56,295 nt of DNA from a virus: IMG/VR virus record IMGVR_UViG_3300020196_000044, positions 1 to 56,295 of that record, one strand, 5' to 3'. Below, piece by piece: positions 1 through 6,813 of this stretch. The stretch's first letter is position 1, and each line of letters opens with the position of its first letter. A model generated the notes under the pieces. It saw only the letters and a program-made list of their open reading frames with translations. It was not told the origin of the DNA and made no database searches. Made by a program: the position numbers and the translations under genes.

Positions 1-122
1 CTGGTAAGGTTGGTGCTACTGTTGCTGCTGCAGAACGTGTTGGCGTTTATGGTGAATACTACTTCCTGACTGGTGATAAACTGACCAGTAATGTGAAGGC
101 AGGTGTGAAGTATTCCTTCTGA
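1..122 (+). CDS. C-terminal fragment of an unidentified protein, possibly beta-barrel-like
   Basis: Only the last 39 codons are inside the window; the reading frame begins at base 3 and stops with TGA at 120-122. The visible residues include VGVYGEYYFLTGDKLTSNVK and end in Tyr-Ser-Phe. Alternating polar and hydrophobic residues with a final aromatic residue resemble the last strand of an outer-membrane beta-barrel. This is a pattern-based inference from a short tail and no family can be named. The gene is followed at once by a strong intrinsic terminator, so it is the last gene of its transcript. Confidence 0.6.
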   Translation, partial: GKVGATVAAAERVGVYGEYYFLTGDKLTSNVKAGVKYSF

Positions 123-145
123 TAACCTAATTATAAGATGAGGGA

Positions 146-176
146 AACCACCCCTTTATGGGGCGGTTCTTTTTTT
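146..176 (+). terminator. Intrinsic terminator
   Basis: A nine-position stem, AACCACCCC with GGGGCGGTT and one A-C mismatch, closes a TTTAT loop and is followed by a C and a run of T. It lies 24 bases after the stop codon of the upstream gene. Confidence 0.9.
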
Positions 177-196
177 CTAAATACTTTATTTAATAG

Positions 197-224
197 GGAG
201 GTCTTGACAGACCTCCTTTTCTTT
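197..224 (+). terminator. Second hairpin with T-rich tail, overlapping the next promoter
   Basis: GGAGGTC (197-203) and GACCTCC (210-216) form a perfect 7-bp stem whose six-base loop is exactly TTGACA, followed by TTTTCTTT. It can act as a terminator for read-through from upstream while its loop is the -35 box of the downstream promoter. Confidence 0.7.
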
Positions 225-232
225 AGTACAAT
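204..232 (+). promoter_or_regulatory. Sigma-70-type promoter
   Basis: TTGACA at 204-209 and TACAAT at 227-232 are separated by 17 bp. It points into the small gene at 261 and the glutaredoxin block. The -35 box sits in the loop of a perfect hairpin. Confidence 0.85.
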
Positions 233-260
233 AGTTAGGTCCTCTGCTCCCCCATCTGTC

Positions 261-440
261 ATGACATCATCTAAAGATCAACTTATCAAAAAACTTTTGT
301 TTCATTTATTTGACGAATATGATCACGATCCGAATGTATTAGAACAAATGTACAACAGTGGGTTCTATAATAACCTTGCATATGATGACATATGGGATAA
401 ATTAAATATAATTGCGGGAGACGTTGTTTGTGACCATTAA
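261..440 (+). CDS. Hypothetical small acidic protein
   Basis: Encodes 59 aa starting MTSSKDQLIKKLLFHLFDEY. The frame is open further upstream to 138, but that extension would run through the terminator and promoter, so the ATG at 261, about 29 bases after the -10 box, is the credible start. The product is acidic, probably soluble and mostly helical, with no motif I recognise. It overlaps the start of the glutaredoxin gene by 11 bases, so the two are probably translationally coupled. Function unknown. Confidence 0.6.
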   Translation: MTSSKDQLIKKLLFHLFDEYDHDPNVLEQMYNSGFYNNLAYDDIWDKLNIIAGDVVCDH

Positions 441-675
441 TGCTGTAGTTTATTCAAAAAACAGTTGCCCCTACTGCGATAAAATAAAACAACTTTTTGA
501 TATGCTAGAAATTAATTATGTTTCTTATGTATTGGATGTGGATTTTGACAAACAACAATTCTATAAAGAGTTTGGAGAAGAATCAACATTTCCCAAAGTT
601 GTATTTAATGACAAATTAATTGGGGGTTGCATAGAAACAGTTCGTTATTTAAAAGAGAATGGATACCTCACCTAA
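430..675 (+). CDS. Glutaredoxin
   Basis: Encodes about 81 aa with a thioredoxin-fold glutaredoxin pattern: an N-terminal beta strand, then the redox motif CPYC (SKNSCPYCDKIKQLF), the cis-proline segment TFPKVV and a GGC glycine turn before the last helix. Family members reduce disulfides with glutathione; in T4-like phages they are thought to serve ribonucleotide reductase. I chose GTG at 430 because a GGGAG sequence lies about nine bases upstream and the protein then begins at the first beta strand; a TTG at 412 in the same frame is an alternative. Identification is secure; the phage substrate is inferred. Confidence 0.88.
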   Translation: MTINAVVYSKNSCPYCDKIKQLFDMLEINYVSYVLDVDFDKQQFYKEFGEESTFPKVVFNDKLIGGCIETVRYLKENGYLT

Positions 676-787
676 AGAAGATCAAGAAACTAAAATAAAT
701 AAAGGTGATGAGTTCATGACGTTAAGGAGGAAGAATAGAAATACTTTAACCGAAAATAAAGTCAATCTTCCAAAGGAGGGAGTAGTC

Positions 788-1051
788 ATGAATACCACTA
801 TAATCATTTATTTTACCACTTTAATTTCTATTGGTGGATTATTGATTGGATTTTTATTTGGTTGGTTTGCAAGTGAATATGTAGATACTTACCTTGAAAA
901 CAAAACACAAACCACATTGACTCCGCATCCTGAAATGTTAGATGAAGATGGAAACATGATTCCATTTCAAACAGCAAAACTAATTAGCGTACACTTTGAA
1001 CCATCTGATGACTTTGACACGGATCCTTTTGACGAATATGATGACACATGA
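788..1051 (+). CDS. Small single-pass membrane protein
   Basis: Encodes 87 aa. An AAAGGAGGG ribosome binding site lies seven to eight bases before the ATG. Residues about 4-28 are a hydrophobic helix (IIIYFTTLISIGGLLIGFLF); the rest is acidic, with the segment PEMLDEDGNMIPFQTAKLI and an Asp-rich end. The frame is open upstream to 659 with another ATG at 716, but those starts lack an equally good site. Small membrane proteins with a PEML(D/E)E(D/N)G segment are, from memory, common near redox genes in cyanophages. Role unknown. Confidence 0.7.
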   Translation: MNTTIIIYFTTLISIGGLLIGFLFGWFASEYVDTYLENKTQTTLTPHPEMLDEDGNMIPFQTAKLISVHFEPSDDFDTDPFDEYDDT

Positions 1052-1054
1052 CCC

Positions 1055-1083
1055 TTGCTTAAGTTAGCAAACTGTGCTATACT
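1055..1083 (+). promoter_or_regulatory. Sigma-70-type promoter
   Basis: TTGCTT (1055-1060) and TATACT (1078-1083) are 17 bp apart, 30 bases before the next start codon. The -35 box is part of the inverted repeat TTGCT-N6-AGCAA (1055-1070). Confidence 0.75.
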
Positions 1084-1112
1084 TAGGTTTATTATTACTT
1101 ACTGAGGAGCAA

Positions 1113-1553
1113 ATGAAATTATTGATTTCTGAGATTATAAAGAAAGCATCTAATGCTAAAACAAAAGCAGAAAAAATTAAAATTTTACGAGACAACAACA
1201 CTCAAGCACTTCGTTCAGTTCTGAAATGGAATTTTGATTCTAATATCATTTCAGATCTTCCAGAAGGTGATGTACCATTTAATAAAAATGATGCACCAAT
1301 TGGCACTGAGCATACAGTTCTTGAACGAGAAGTTAAAAATCTTTATAGATTTATCAAAGGTGCAAATACGCTAACTCGTTTTAAGAGAGAGCAACTTTTC
1401 ATTCAATTGCTTGAGGGTCTTCATGAATCTGAAGCAGAGATTATATGTCTTGTTAAAGATAAAAAGATTCAAGACAAATATCGTCTTACTTTTGCAGTAG
1501 TAAAAGAAGCATTTCCTGAAATTAAATGGTCTAATGATGCCGCTTCAAAATGA
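1113..1553 (+). CDS. DUF6433-like conserved cyanophage protein
   Basis: Encodes 146 aa beginning MKLLISEIIKKASNAKTKAE, with GAGGAG just upstream fixing the start; the frame extends to 1074 but that would overlap the -10 box. Recognisable conserved blocks are LRDNNTQALRSVLKWNF, GTEHTVLEREVKNLYRFIKG and QLLEGLHESEAEIICLVKDK. These match what I remember of the DUF6433 family found throughout T4-like cyanophages. The protein is predicted soluble and helical, and no biochemical role is known to me. It is the first gene after its own promoter and overlaps the next gene by four bases. Confidence 0.7.
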   Translation: MKLLISEIIKKASNAKTKAEKIKILRDNNTQALRSVLKWNFDSNIISDLPEGDVPFNKNDAPIGTEHTVLEREVKNLYRFIKGANTLTRFKREQLFIQLLEGLHESEAEIICLVKDKKIQDKYRLTFAVVKEAFPEIKWSNDAASK

Positions 1554-1720
1554 CACAAATTTTTTCCTTAAATAGTCAAATCAAATTAATCAAAAAAGCA
1601 CTTAAGCTTGATTATCTTTACAGTGATAGAGAACTTCGTCACATGAAAAAAGAATTGTCAGAAGCAAGAGAGTGTCTTGAAAGAGAACGTCGCCAACGAA
1701 ACAACGGATTTGGTTATTGA
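1550..1720 (+). CDS. Small basic helical protein
   Basis: Encodes 56 aa, MTQIFSLNSQIKLIKKALKL onward. The ATG overlaps the stop codon of the previous gene (ATGA) and the stop lies one base before the thyX start, so it fills the gap between two sure genes exactly. Lys/Arg/Glu-rich heptads in the second half (LRHMKKELSEARECLERERR) suggest a coiled coil. No family recognised; support is positional and by composition. Confidence 0.6.
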   Translation: MTQIFSLNSQIKLIKKALKLDYLYSDRELRHMKKELSEARECLERERRQRNNGFGY

Positions 1721-1721
1721 T

Positions 1722-2354
1722 ATGAGTGTAAAACTTATTAGCGTTACTCCCGATGCAGAAAAGACAATGGCGTATATTGCTAGAGTGTCTAACCCTAGTA
1801 ACCAAGATAACGAAAACTACGCAGGGCTATTACGTTATTGTATTAAGCATAATCACTGGTCTGTGTTTGAACAATCTACTATGAGTTTAGAGATTGAAAC
1901 TACTCGTGGTATCGCAGCGCAAATTTTGCGCCACCGTTCATTTACATTCCAAGAATTTTCACAACGATATGCCGATACCAATCTTCTTTCTCAGCATATT
2001 CCTATTCCTGAACTTCGTCGTCAGGATACAAAGAACCGTCAAAATTCTACCGATGACCTTGATGGTTATCTGAAACTTGTTCTTGAAACTGAAATTCAAG
2101 AACACTTTGCTAAAGCACAACAACTTTATAATCGTCTTCTGAATCAGGGAGTAGCAAAGGAATGTGCAAGGTTTGTGCTTCCGTTGGCAACTCCAACAAG
2201 AATCTATATGACAGGCTCGTGTAGGTCATGGATACATTATATCAATCTACGCTCAGCACACGGCACTCAGAAAGAACATATGGTCATCGCTGAGCAGTGT
2301 CGTGAAATATTTAAAGAACAGTTTCCAACAGTATCAGAAGCATTGGAGTGGTAA
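1722..2354 (+). CDS. thyX: Flavin-dependent thymidylate synthase ThyX
   Basis: Encodes 210 aa. Converts dUMP to dTMP using methylenetetrahydrofolate, with FAD and NADPH doing the reduction. The diagnostic RHRxxxxxxxS motif is present as RHRSFTFQEFSQRY near residue 70, and the C-terminal part has RFVLPLATPTRIYMTGSCRS with the conserved Arg/Ser pattern of the substrate site. Length is normal for the family. The start is the ATG before SVKLISVTPDAEKTM; an upstream in-frame ATG at 1677 would overlap the preceding gene. ThyX is the usual thymidylate synthase of cyanophages, serving nucleotide supply for replication. Confidence 0.96.
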   Translation: MSVKLISVTPDAEKTMAYIARVSNPSNQDNENYAGLLRYCIKHNHWSVFEQSTMSLEIETTRGIAAQILRHRSFTFQEFSQRYADTNLLSQHIPIPELRRQDTKNRQNSTDDLDGYLKLVLETEIQEHFAKAQQLYNRLLNQGVAKECARFVLPLATPTRIYMTGSCRSWIHYINLRSAHGTQKEHMVIAEQCREIFKEQFPTVSEALEW

Positions 2355-2585
2355 ATGCCAACGTATAATTTTAGAAATATCGAAACAGGTGAAGAGTTTG
2401 AGATCTTTATGAGTATACATGATCTTGATAAATATAAACAAGATCATCCAAACCTACAACAATTTCATAATAAATTTCCTGGAGTTGTGGGAGATGCAGG
2501 TATCAGGGATAAACGTCCTGATGGTTGGAAAGATGTTTTAAAAAGTATCAAAAAAGCAAACTACGGATCTACTATAGAAACTTAA
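2355..2585 (+). CDS. FmdB-like small protein lacking zinc cysteines
   Basis: Encodes 76 aa. The N-terminus MPTYNFRNIETGEEFE resembles the opening of FmdB-type zinc-ribbon proteins (MPxYxxxCxxCGxxFE), but both cysteines are replaced, so zinc binding is not expected. The C-terminal half has GWKDVLKSIKKAN, a segment I associate with the version of this protein that precedes phoH in T4-like cyanophages. It starts directly at the thyX stop codon (TAAATG), so it is co-translated with thyX. Role unknown; the FmdB relation is an inference from one motif. Confidence 0.65.
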   Translation: MPTYNFRNIETGEEFEIFMSIHDLDKYKQDHPNLQQFHNKFPGVVGDAGIRDKRPDGWKDVLKSIKKANYGSTIET

Positions 2586-2591
2586 ACTTAT

Positions 2592-3353
2592 ATGGCAAGA
2601 AGAAGAAAAGACACCAGTTTCGATTTTGTAAATAACACTCCAAAACAAATGAGAAGGAAAAAACCAATCAATATTGAACACTTAAAAGATATTGAACCTT
2701 TAACTGATAATCAAGAAAAAACATTTGAACAATATAATGAAGGTAAAAACCTTTTCCTCTATGGTTGTGCTGGTACTGGTAAGTCATTCGTAGCAATTTA
2801 TCTTGCATTAAAAGAAATTCTTTCTGGTAATTCTCCTTACGATAAACTTTATATTGTTCGTTCTCTTGTACCAACAAGAGAAATTGGATTTCTTCCAGGG
2901 GATCATGAAGATAAATCAAATCTTTATCAAATCCCATATAAGAACATGGTAAAATACATGTTCAAGATGCCTGACGATCCAGCATTTGACATGCTGTATG
3001 ATAATCTTAAGGCACAAAATACAATCTCCTTCTGGAGCACTTCGTTCCTTCGTGGAACTACTCTTGACAATGCAATCATATTAGTTGATGAATGCCAAAA
3101 CCTCAATTTCCACGAATTAGATTCTATTATTACCCGTGTAGGTACTGATACTAAAATTATTTTCTGTGGCGATGTTAAACAAACTGATCTTATCAAGACC
3201 AATGAAAAAAACGGTATCCTTGACTTTATGAGAATCCTTCAACTCATGGAAGAATTTGCCAGTGTAGAATTTGGAATTGAGGATATTGTACGTTCTGGTC
3301 TGATCAAGAGTTATCTTCTTAGTAAATTGCATTTAGGACTTGATGAACTTTAA
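2592..3353 (+). CDS. phoH: PhoH-like ATPase
   Basis: Encodes 253 aa. PhoH-family P-loop protein: Walker A GCAGTGKS (about residues 58-65), Walker B-type IILVDECQN (about 160-168) and the sensor-like stretch FCGDVKQTDL. The order and spacing match the PhoH domain, which is related to superfamily-1 helicase cores. The basic N-terminus (MARRRKDTSFDF) is typical of phage versions. phoH is widespread in marine phages; an RNA/DNA helicase or phosphate-starvation link has been proposed but its phage role is not settled. No Pho-box was sought beyond reading. It overlaps the following exonuclease gene by 11 bases. Confidence 0.93.
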   Translation: MARRRKDTSFDFVNNTPKQMRRKKPINIEHLKDIEPLTDNQEKTFEQYNEGKNLFLYGCAGTGKSFVAIYLALKEILSGNSPYDKLYIVRSLVPTREIGFLPGDHEDKSNLYQIPYKNMVKYMFKMPDDPAFDMLYDNLKAQNTISFWSTSFLRGTTLDNAIILVDECQNLNFHELDSIITRVGTDTKIIFCGDVKQTDLIKTNEKNGILDFMRILQLMEEFASVEFGIEDIVRSGLIKSYLLSKLHLGLDEL

Positions 3354-4029
3354 TCATGTAAAACTTTCTTTTGCCCTTAACGAAATGGTTGCTAAAACCA
3401 TTGAGGGGGAAAGGGTCTATCCTGTAGGTGAGGATAAATTTTATCCATCTATTTCTACAATTACTTCATATCGAAAGCGTCACACCATTAAAGAATGGAG
3501 ACAACGAGTAGGTGAACAAGAAGCAAATAAAATTTCAACCCAAGCAGCTTCTATAGGAACTTCTTTCCATAGTATGGCAGAAGATTATCTTAATAATAAT
3601 TTTAATATAGAAAAATATAAAGATAAATACATGGCAAAGGTTTTGTTTATTCAGGCAAAACCTATTTTAAATATGATTAATAATATTCATTTTCAAGAGG
3701 CACCTCTTTATAGTGATGAATTTCAAATTGCTGGTAGAGTTGATTGCATTGGAGAGTTTGATGGCAAACTTTCGGTAATTGATTTCAAATCATCAATTAA
3801 AGAAAAGAAAGAAGAATGGATTGAGAATTACTTTGTTCAAGAGACAGGGTATGCTAAAATGTATGAGGAACGGTCTGGAATTAAGGTCGATCAGATTGTC
3901 ACCATCATTGCTTGTCAGAGTGGAGAAACACAAATTTTTATTAAAAATCCATCTGACTATGTGCCTCTTTTGATAGATTATATTAAAGAGTACAGAGAAG
4001 GGAATGACAGATATAGACAAACTACTTGA
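3343..4029 (+). CDS. PD-(D/E)XK exonuclease (RecB/MGME1-like)
   Basis: Encodes 228 aa. Nuclease core residues can be read in order: GTSFHSMAED (helix with a His), FQIAGRVDCIGEFDGKLSVI (catalytic Asp), then VIDFKSS (D-x-K of the PD-(D/E)XK motif) and QETGYAKMYEE (the Q-x3-Y of RecB-type exonucleases). Length and arrangement resemble the mitochondrial MGME1-type single-strand exonuclease family often annotated in cyanophages. It lies between phoH and the gp33-gp59-gp32 block, which fits a role in recombination or replication. Start ATG at 3343 overlaps phoH; a TTG directly before it is in frame. Confidence 0.85.
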   Translation: MNFNHVKLSFALNEMVAKTIEGERVYPVGEDKFYPSISTITSYRKRHTIKEWRQRVGEQEANKISTQAASIGTSFHSMAEDYLNNNFNIEKYKDKYMAKVLFIQAKPILNMINNIHFQEAPLYSDEFQIAGRVDCIGEFDGKLSVIDFKSSIKEKKEEWIENYFVQETGYAKMYEERSGIKVDQIVTIIACQSGETQIFIKNPSDYVPLLIDYIKEYREGNDRYRQTT

Positions 4030-4261
4030 TGATAACTTTATGGATAAGAATAAGTTTTCGATGACAATCGAAACTATTGTGATGAACAGTAATAAATCAA
4101 TGAATTATATTGATGCTGTTGTACACTTCTGTGAAAATAAAGATATAGAAATAGAATCTGTTGCCAAACTTATTGGACCAACACTAAAAGAAAAGATCAA
4201 AGCAGAAGCATTAAAACTTAATTACATTAAAAAAACCACAAGAGGCATTTTGCCTTTTTAA
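4004..4261 (+). CDS. gp33: gp33-like late transcription coactivator
   Basis: Encodes 85 aa. The segment MNYIDAVVHFCENKDIEIES followed by VAKLIGPTLKEKIKAEALKL matches my memory of cyanophage gp33, the small protein that in T4 bridges the beta-flap of RNA polymerase and the sliding clamp to activate late promoters with gp55. The gene order gp33-gp59-gp32 is the T4 order, which supports the call. It overlaps the exonuclease gene by 26 bases. Overall similarity to T4 gp33 is low, so position carries part of the argument. Confidence 0.7.
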   Translation: MTDIDKLLDDNFMDKNKFSMTIETIVMNSNKSMNYIDAVVHFCENKDIEIESVAKLIGPTLKEKIKAEALKLNYIKKTTRGILPF

Positions 4262-4264
4262 ATT

Positions 4265-4840
4265 ATGAAAGCATTTGATACATATCAAGTGTATACTGCA
4301 ATTAAATTACACTTCAGTTCTAGTAGATACAATTACTTTGAATTTGCTGGTAAAACCAAAGTTTCTGTAGAAAAATTTTTACAAAGGAATGATCGGTATT
4401 TTTTTGAAAAGATTTCTAGCAAATACAACACAAATTGTGTAAAGGAATACTTTGTATCTAACTTCATTGCCAATTCTAATTTATGGATTGGTTCTATGTC
4501 AGACACCAACTATGTGGAATGGCAAAAAAAGATGCAGAGTATTTCTTATTTGTTTAAAAATGATCTTGAAAAGATTCTATTGGAGGTTCCTAACATCAAT
4601 GAAGCATTTAAATGTAAAAAAAATCAACATTCATTAATAATAAAAATGTTTATGGGTAGACATTTAATGCTTGAAACACTAGTTATTCTTAATAGATTAA
4701 CTAACTTTGTAAATAGATATGACATCATATTGAAAGATGATTGTATTTGGAATGAGATTTCTTTATTGATTAAAAAATACGATCCCTTCTTGAATTTTAA
4801 TATGAAATCATTGTCAACGATAGTAACACAAGTAATCTAA
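4265..4840 (+). CDS. gp59: gp59 helicase loader
   Basis: Encodes 191 aa. The N-terminal signature TYQVYTAIKLHFSSSRYNYF followed by FAGKTKV is the recognisable start of T4 gp59, the all-helical protein that binds fork DNA and gp32 and loads the gp41 replicative helicase. T4 gp59 is 217 aa, so this is a somewhat short but complete version. It is basic and largely helical throughout. It sits between gp33 and gp32 as in T4, and ends with a one-base overlap (TAATG) with the next gene. Confidence 0.88.
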   Translation: MKAFDTYQVYTAIKLHFSSSRYNYFEFAGKTKVSVEKFLQRNDRYFFEKISSKYNTNCVKEYFVSNFIANSNLWIGSMSDTNYVEWQKKMQSISYLFKNDLEKILLEVPNINEAFKCKKNQHSLIIKMFMGRHLMLETLVILNRLTNFVNRYDIILKDDCIWNEISLLIKKYDPFLNFNMKSLSTIVTQVI

Positions 4841-5196
4841 TGAGTTTCTTTTCATCCGAAATAGTACAAAGAGAAATGTTATATATGCAAAAACTCTATC
4901 AAGAGTTGAGTGCAAAGATGTATAGGTTTCCTTTTATGTCTAGAGAAGAAAGGGAAAAGATAGTGGATGATCTTGATCACTTAATTGATAAGCAGGAAAT
5001 TTTATACACAAGAGTTGCACTTTCAGATCAGGAAGATGCAGTTGAATTTAAAGAACAGTTTAGAATTGCTGCAAAACAAATGGGTATTCCTACTCATATC
5101 ATTGGGTCTGAAGTATTTAAAAATGCAAAACAATCACTTCAAATGATGAGAGATTCTTTGGATTATGATCCCCTAAATAAAGGGACCGACACTTGA
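4840..5196 (+). CDS. DUF1825-like protein
   Basis: Encodes 118 aa starting MSFFSSEIVQREMLYMQKLY. The FF-S-EIVQ opening, the KQEILYTRVALSDQEDAVEF middle and the QMGIPTHII segment resemble the cyanobacterial DUF1825 family, which is found in cyanobacteria and their phages, usually next to gp32. It is helical, with no known enzymatic residues and no assigned function. Its final codons run into the -35 box of the gp32 promoter: the stop TGA at 5194-5196 is inside TTGACA. Confidence 0.7.
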   Translation: MSFFSSEIVQREMLYMQKLYQELSAKMYRFPFMSREEREKIVDDLDHLIDKQEILYTRVALSDQEDAVEFKEQFRIAAKQMGIPTHIIGSEVFKNAKQSLQMMRDSLDYDPLNKGTDT

Positions 5197-5221
5197 CAGG
5201 TCCTCACCTTTCTGCTATGAT
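5193..5221 (+). promoter_or_regulatory. Promoter of gp32
   Basis: TTGACA (5193-5198) and TATGAT (5216-5221) with a 17-bp spacer, 49 bases before the gp32 ATG. The -35 box lies in the loop of an imperfect hairpin, GGACC (5183-5187) with GGTCC (5199-5203), and overlaps the stop codon of the upstream gene. Confidence 0.88.
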
Positions 5222-5269
5222 AATACAGTCAATACAACACTACACATTTAATACGGAGAATACAAACAC

Positions 5270-6163
5270 ATGTCTTTCGCAACACTTAAAAAGCAAGGTT
5301 CCCTTCTTGACAAACTTACTAAGGAAGTAGATAAACTCAACGAAGGTGGCAGTTACATTGATGAACGCATCTGGAAACCCCAGATGGATAAATCTGGAAA
5401 CGGATATGCAGTTATTCGATTCCTTCCTTCTAGGAGCCCTGAAGATCTTCCTTGGGCACAGGTTTGGTCTCATGCATTCCAAGGTCCTGGTGGTTGGTAC
5501 ATTGAAAACTCTTTGACTACAATAGGTAAGCAAGACCCTGTTGGAGAAATGAATCGCCAACTGTGGAATAGTGGTCTTGATTCTGATAAAGAAATTGCTC
5601 GTAAGCAAAAGCGTAAACTATCTTACTACAGCAACATCTATGTAATTTCTGATCCTGCAAATCCTGATAACGAAGGTAAGATCTTCATCTACAAGTATGG
5701 CAAAAAGATCCATGATAAGATCTGCGAAGCAATGAAACCTTCCTTTGCAGATGAAGAAGCAATTGATCCCTTTAATTTCTGGGAAGGTGCTGATTTTAAA
5801 TTGAAGATTACTAAGGTTGCTGGATATTGGAACTATGATAAATCTGAATTTGCTCGTCCTGCTACTCTTGGTAACTTTAGTGATGAGAAACTGGAAAAGA
5901 TCTACAATCAACTGTATGATTTGAATGAGTTCACCGCTGCAGACCAGTTCAAGAGTTATGATGAACTTCAGAACCGTTTTGATATTGTTCTTGGTAAGAA
6001 AGGAACTCCTCGTGTAGATAGGGAAACCTATGAAACCGAATTTATGGAAGAAGAAATGGGACGCTCTGCCGCTGATCTTCCTAATCTTTCTTCTAGTGCA
6101 TCTAGTTCTGACGATGAAGATAACTTCAGTTACTTCAATCGACTTGCTGATGAAGATTTCTAA
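5270..6163 (+). CDS. gp32: gp32 single-stranded DNA-binding protein
   Basis: Encodes 297 aa. Coats single-stranded DNA during replication, recombination and repair. The N-terminal basic region (LKKQGSLLDKLTKEVDKL) corresponds to the cooperativity domain; the core includes GYAVIRFLPSRSPEDLPWAQ, FQGPGGWYIENSLTT and RKQKRKLSYYSNIYVISDP; the C-terminus is Ser/Asp/Glu-rich (SSSASSSDDEDN), matching the acidic tail used to bind partner proteins. The zinc-binding Cys residues of T4 gp32 are absent from the core. It has its own promoter and terminator, so it can be expressed independently of gp59. Confidence 0.94.
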   Translation: MSFATLKKQGSLLDKLTKEVDKLNEGGSYIDERIWKPQMDKSGNGYAVIRFLPSRSPEDLPWAQVWSHAFQGPGGWYIENSLTTIGKQDPVGEMNRQLWNSGLDSDKEIARKQKRKLSYYSNIYVISDPANPDNEGKIFIYKYGKKIHDKICEAMKPSFADEEAIDPFNFWEGADFKLKITKVAGYWNYDKSEFARPATLGNFSDEKLEKIYNQLYDLNEFTAADQFKSYDELQNRFDIVLGKKGTPRVDRETYETEFMEEEMGRSAADLPNLSSSASSSDDEDNFSYFNRLADEDF

Positions 6164-6170
6164 ATCATTT

Positions 6171-6193
6171 GGGGAGCATTGCTCCCCTTTTTT
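6171..6193 (+). terminator. Strong intrinsic terminator after gp32
   Basis: GGGGAGC-ATT-GCTCCCC is a perfect 7-bp stem followed by TTTTTT. It lies between the convergent gp32 and gp53 genes. On the minus strand the stem is not followed by a comparable T run, so it mainly stops the plus-strand transcript. Confidence 0.93.
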
Positions 6194-6194
6194 A

Positions 6195-6812
6195 TTACTC
6201 TGAAGATTTTAAAGTTCTAGTAATGTATTCTGTGCTTGGAGTATATTGAATTATTTTTTGGAATATTTCTTCAAACTCTCCAAGGAATTCTGGTCTCAGT
6301 AATACAATATTTCTTTTTTTCTCATTGAGTTTTGATTCGTATTCATAGTTAGGGACACTAATTCTAGATTGTGATTTAGATAATAATTCTCCAGTAGGTA
6401 GTTTAAATCGAAATGATTCTTCAACAATTACACCTTCAGGCATAATAATATTATTTTTATATGAGATTGCTAATGTCTCATAGTGATGAACATCACTAAA
6501 GTTTTGATATTTTTTACTTAAGTATTGTTGAAATACCGCATCAGACATTGGCCAATCTGAATATAAATTAACTATGTTATTTAAAAGTATAATTACCCAA
6601 TCATACTTGGGATCTTGATACTTTTCCATAGCAATTGTATCTGGTCTTTCCCAGTCCTTAACAAAGTAATCTTCAAATAATGTTGCAGATGGTTTGATCG
6701 AATCAATCAGTTTAATCCTAGAGAATATATTTTTAATTAATATATACTCTCCATCAAATGGATTTTTATTATACTTTAGATATATAATTTCTGGTAACTT
6801 TGAAAAATACAT
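6195..6812 (-). CDS. gp53: gp53 baseplate wedge protein
   Basis: Encodes 205 aa starting MYFSKLPEIIYLKYNKNPFD. gp53 in T4 (196 aa) clamps baseplate wedges together; size, the opening MYFSxxPxI and the block KDWERPDTIAMEKYQDPKYD followed by WVIILLNNIVNLYSDWP are characteristic of the phage-wide gp53 family. It is the last gene of a four-gene minus-strand baseplate/head-completion group and ends a few bases from the gp32 terminator. Immediately upstream gp48 ends one base before its start codon region, so the two are coupled. Confidence 0.88.
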   Translation of the reverse strand: MYFSKLPEIIYLKYNKNPFDGEYILIKNIFSRIKLIDSIKPSATLFEDYFVKDWERPDTIAMEKYQDPKYDWVIILLNNIVNLYSDWPMSDAVFQQYLSKKYQNFSDVHHYETLAISYKNNIIMPEGVIVEESFRFKLPTGELLSKSQSRISVPNYEYESKLNEKKRNIVLLRPEFLGEFEEIFQKIIQYTPSTEYITRTLKSSE

Positions 6813-6813
6813 T

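Noticed and set aside
138-260. N-terminal extension of the small gene at 261 (frame open from 138)
   Set aside because: It would run through the terminator, the second hairpin and both promoter boxes, so it cannot be translated from the promoter at 204.
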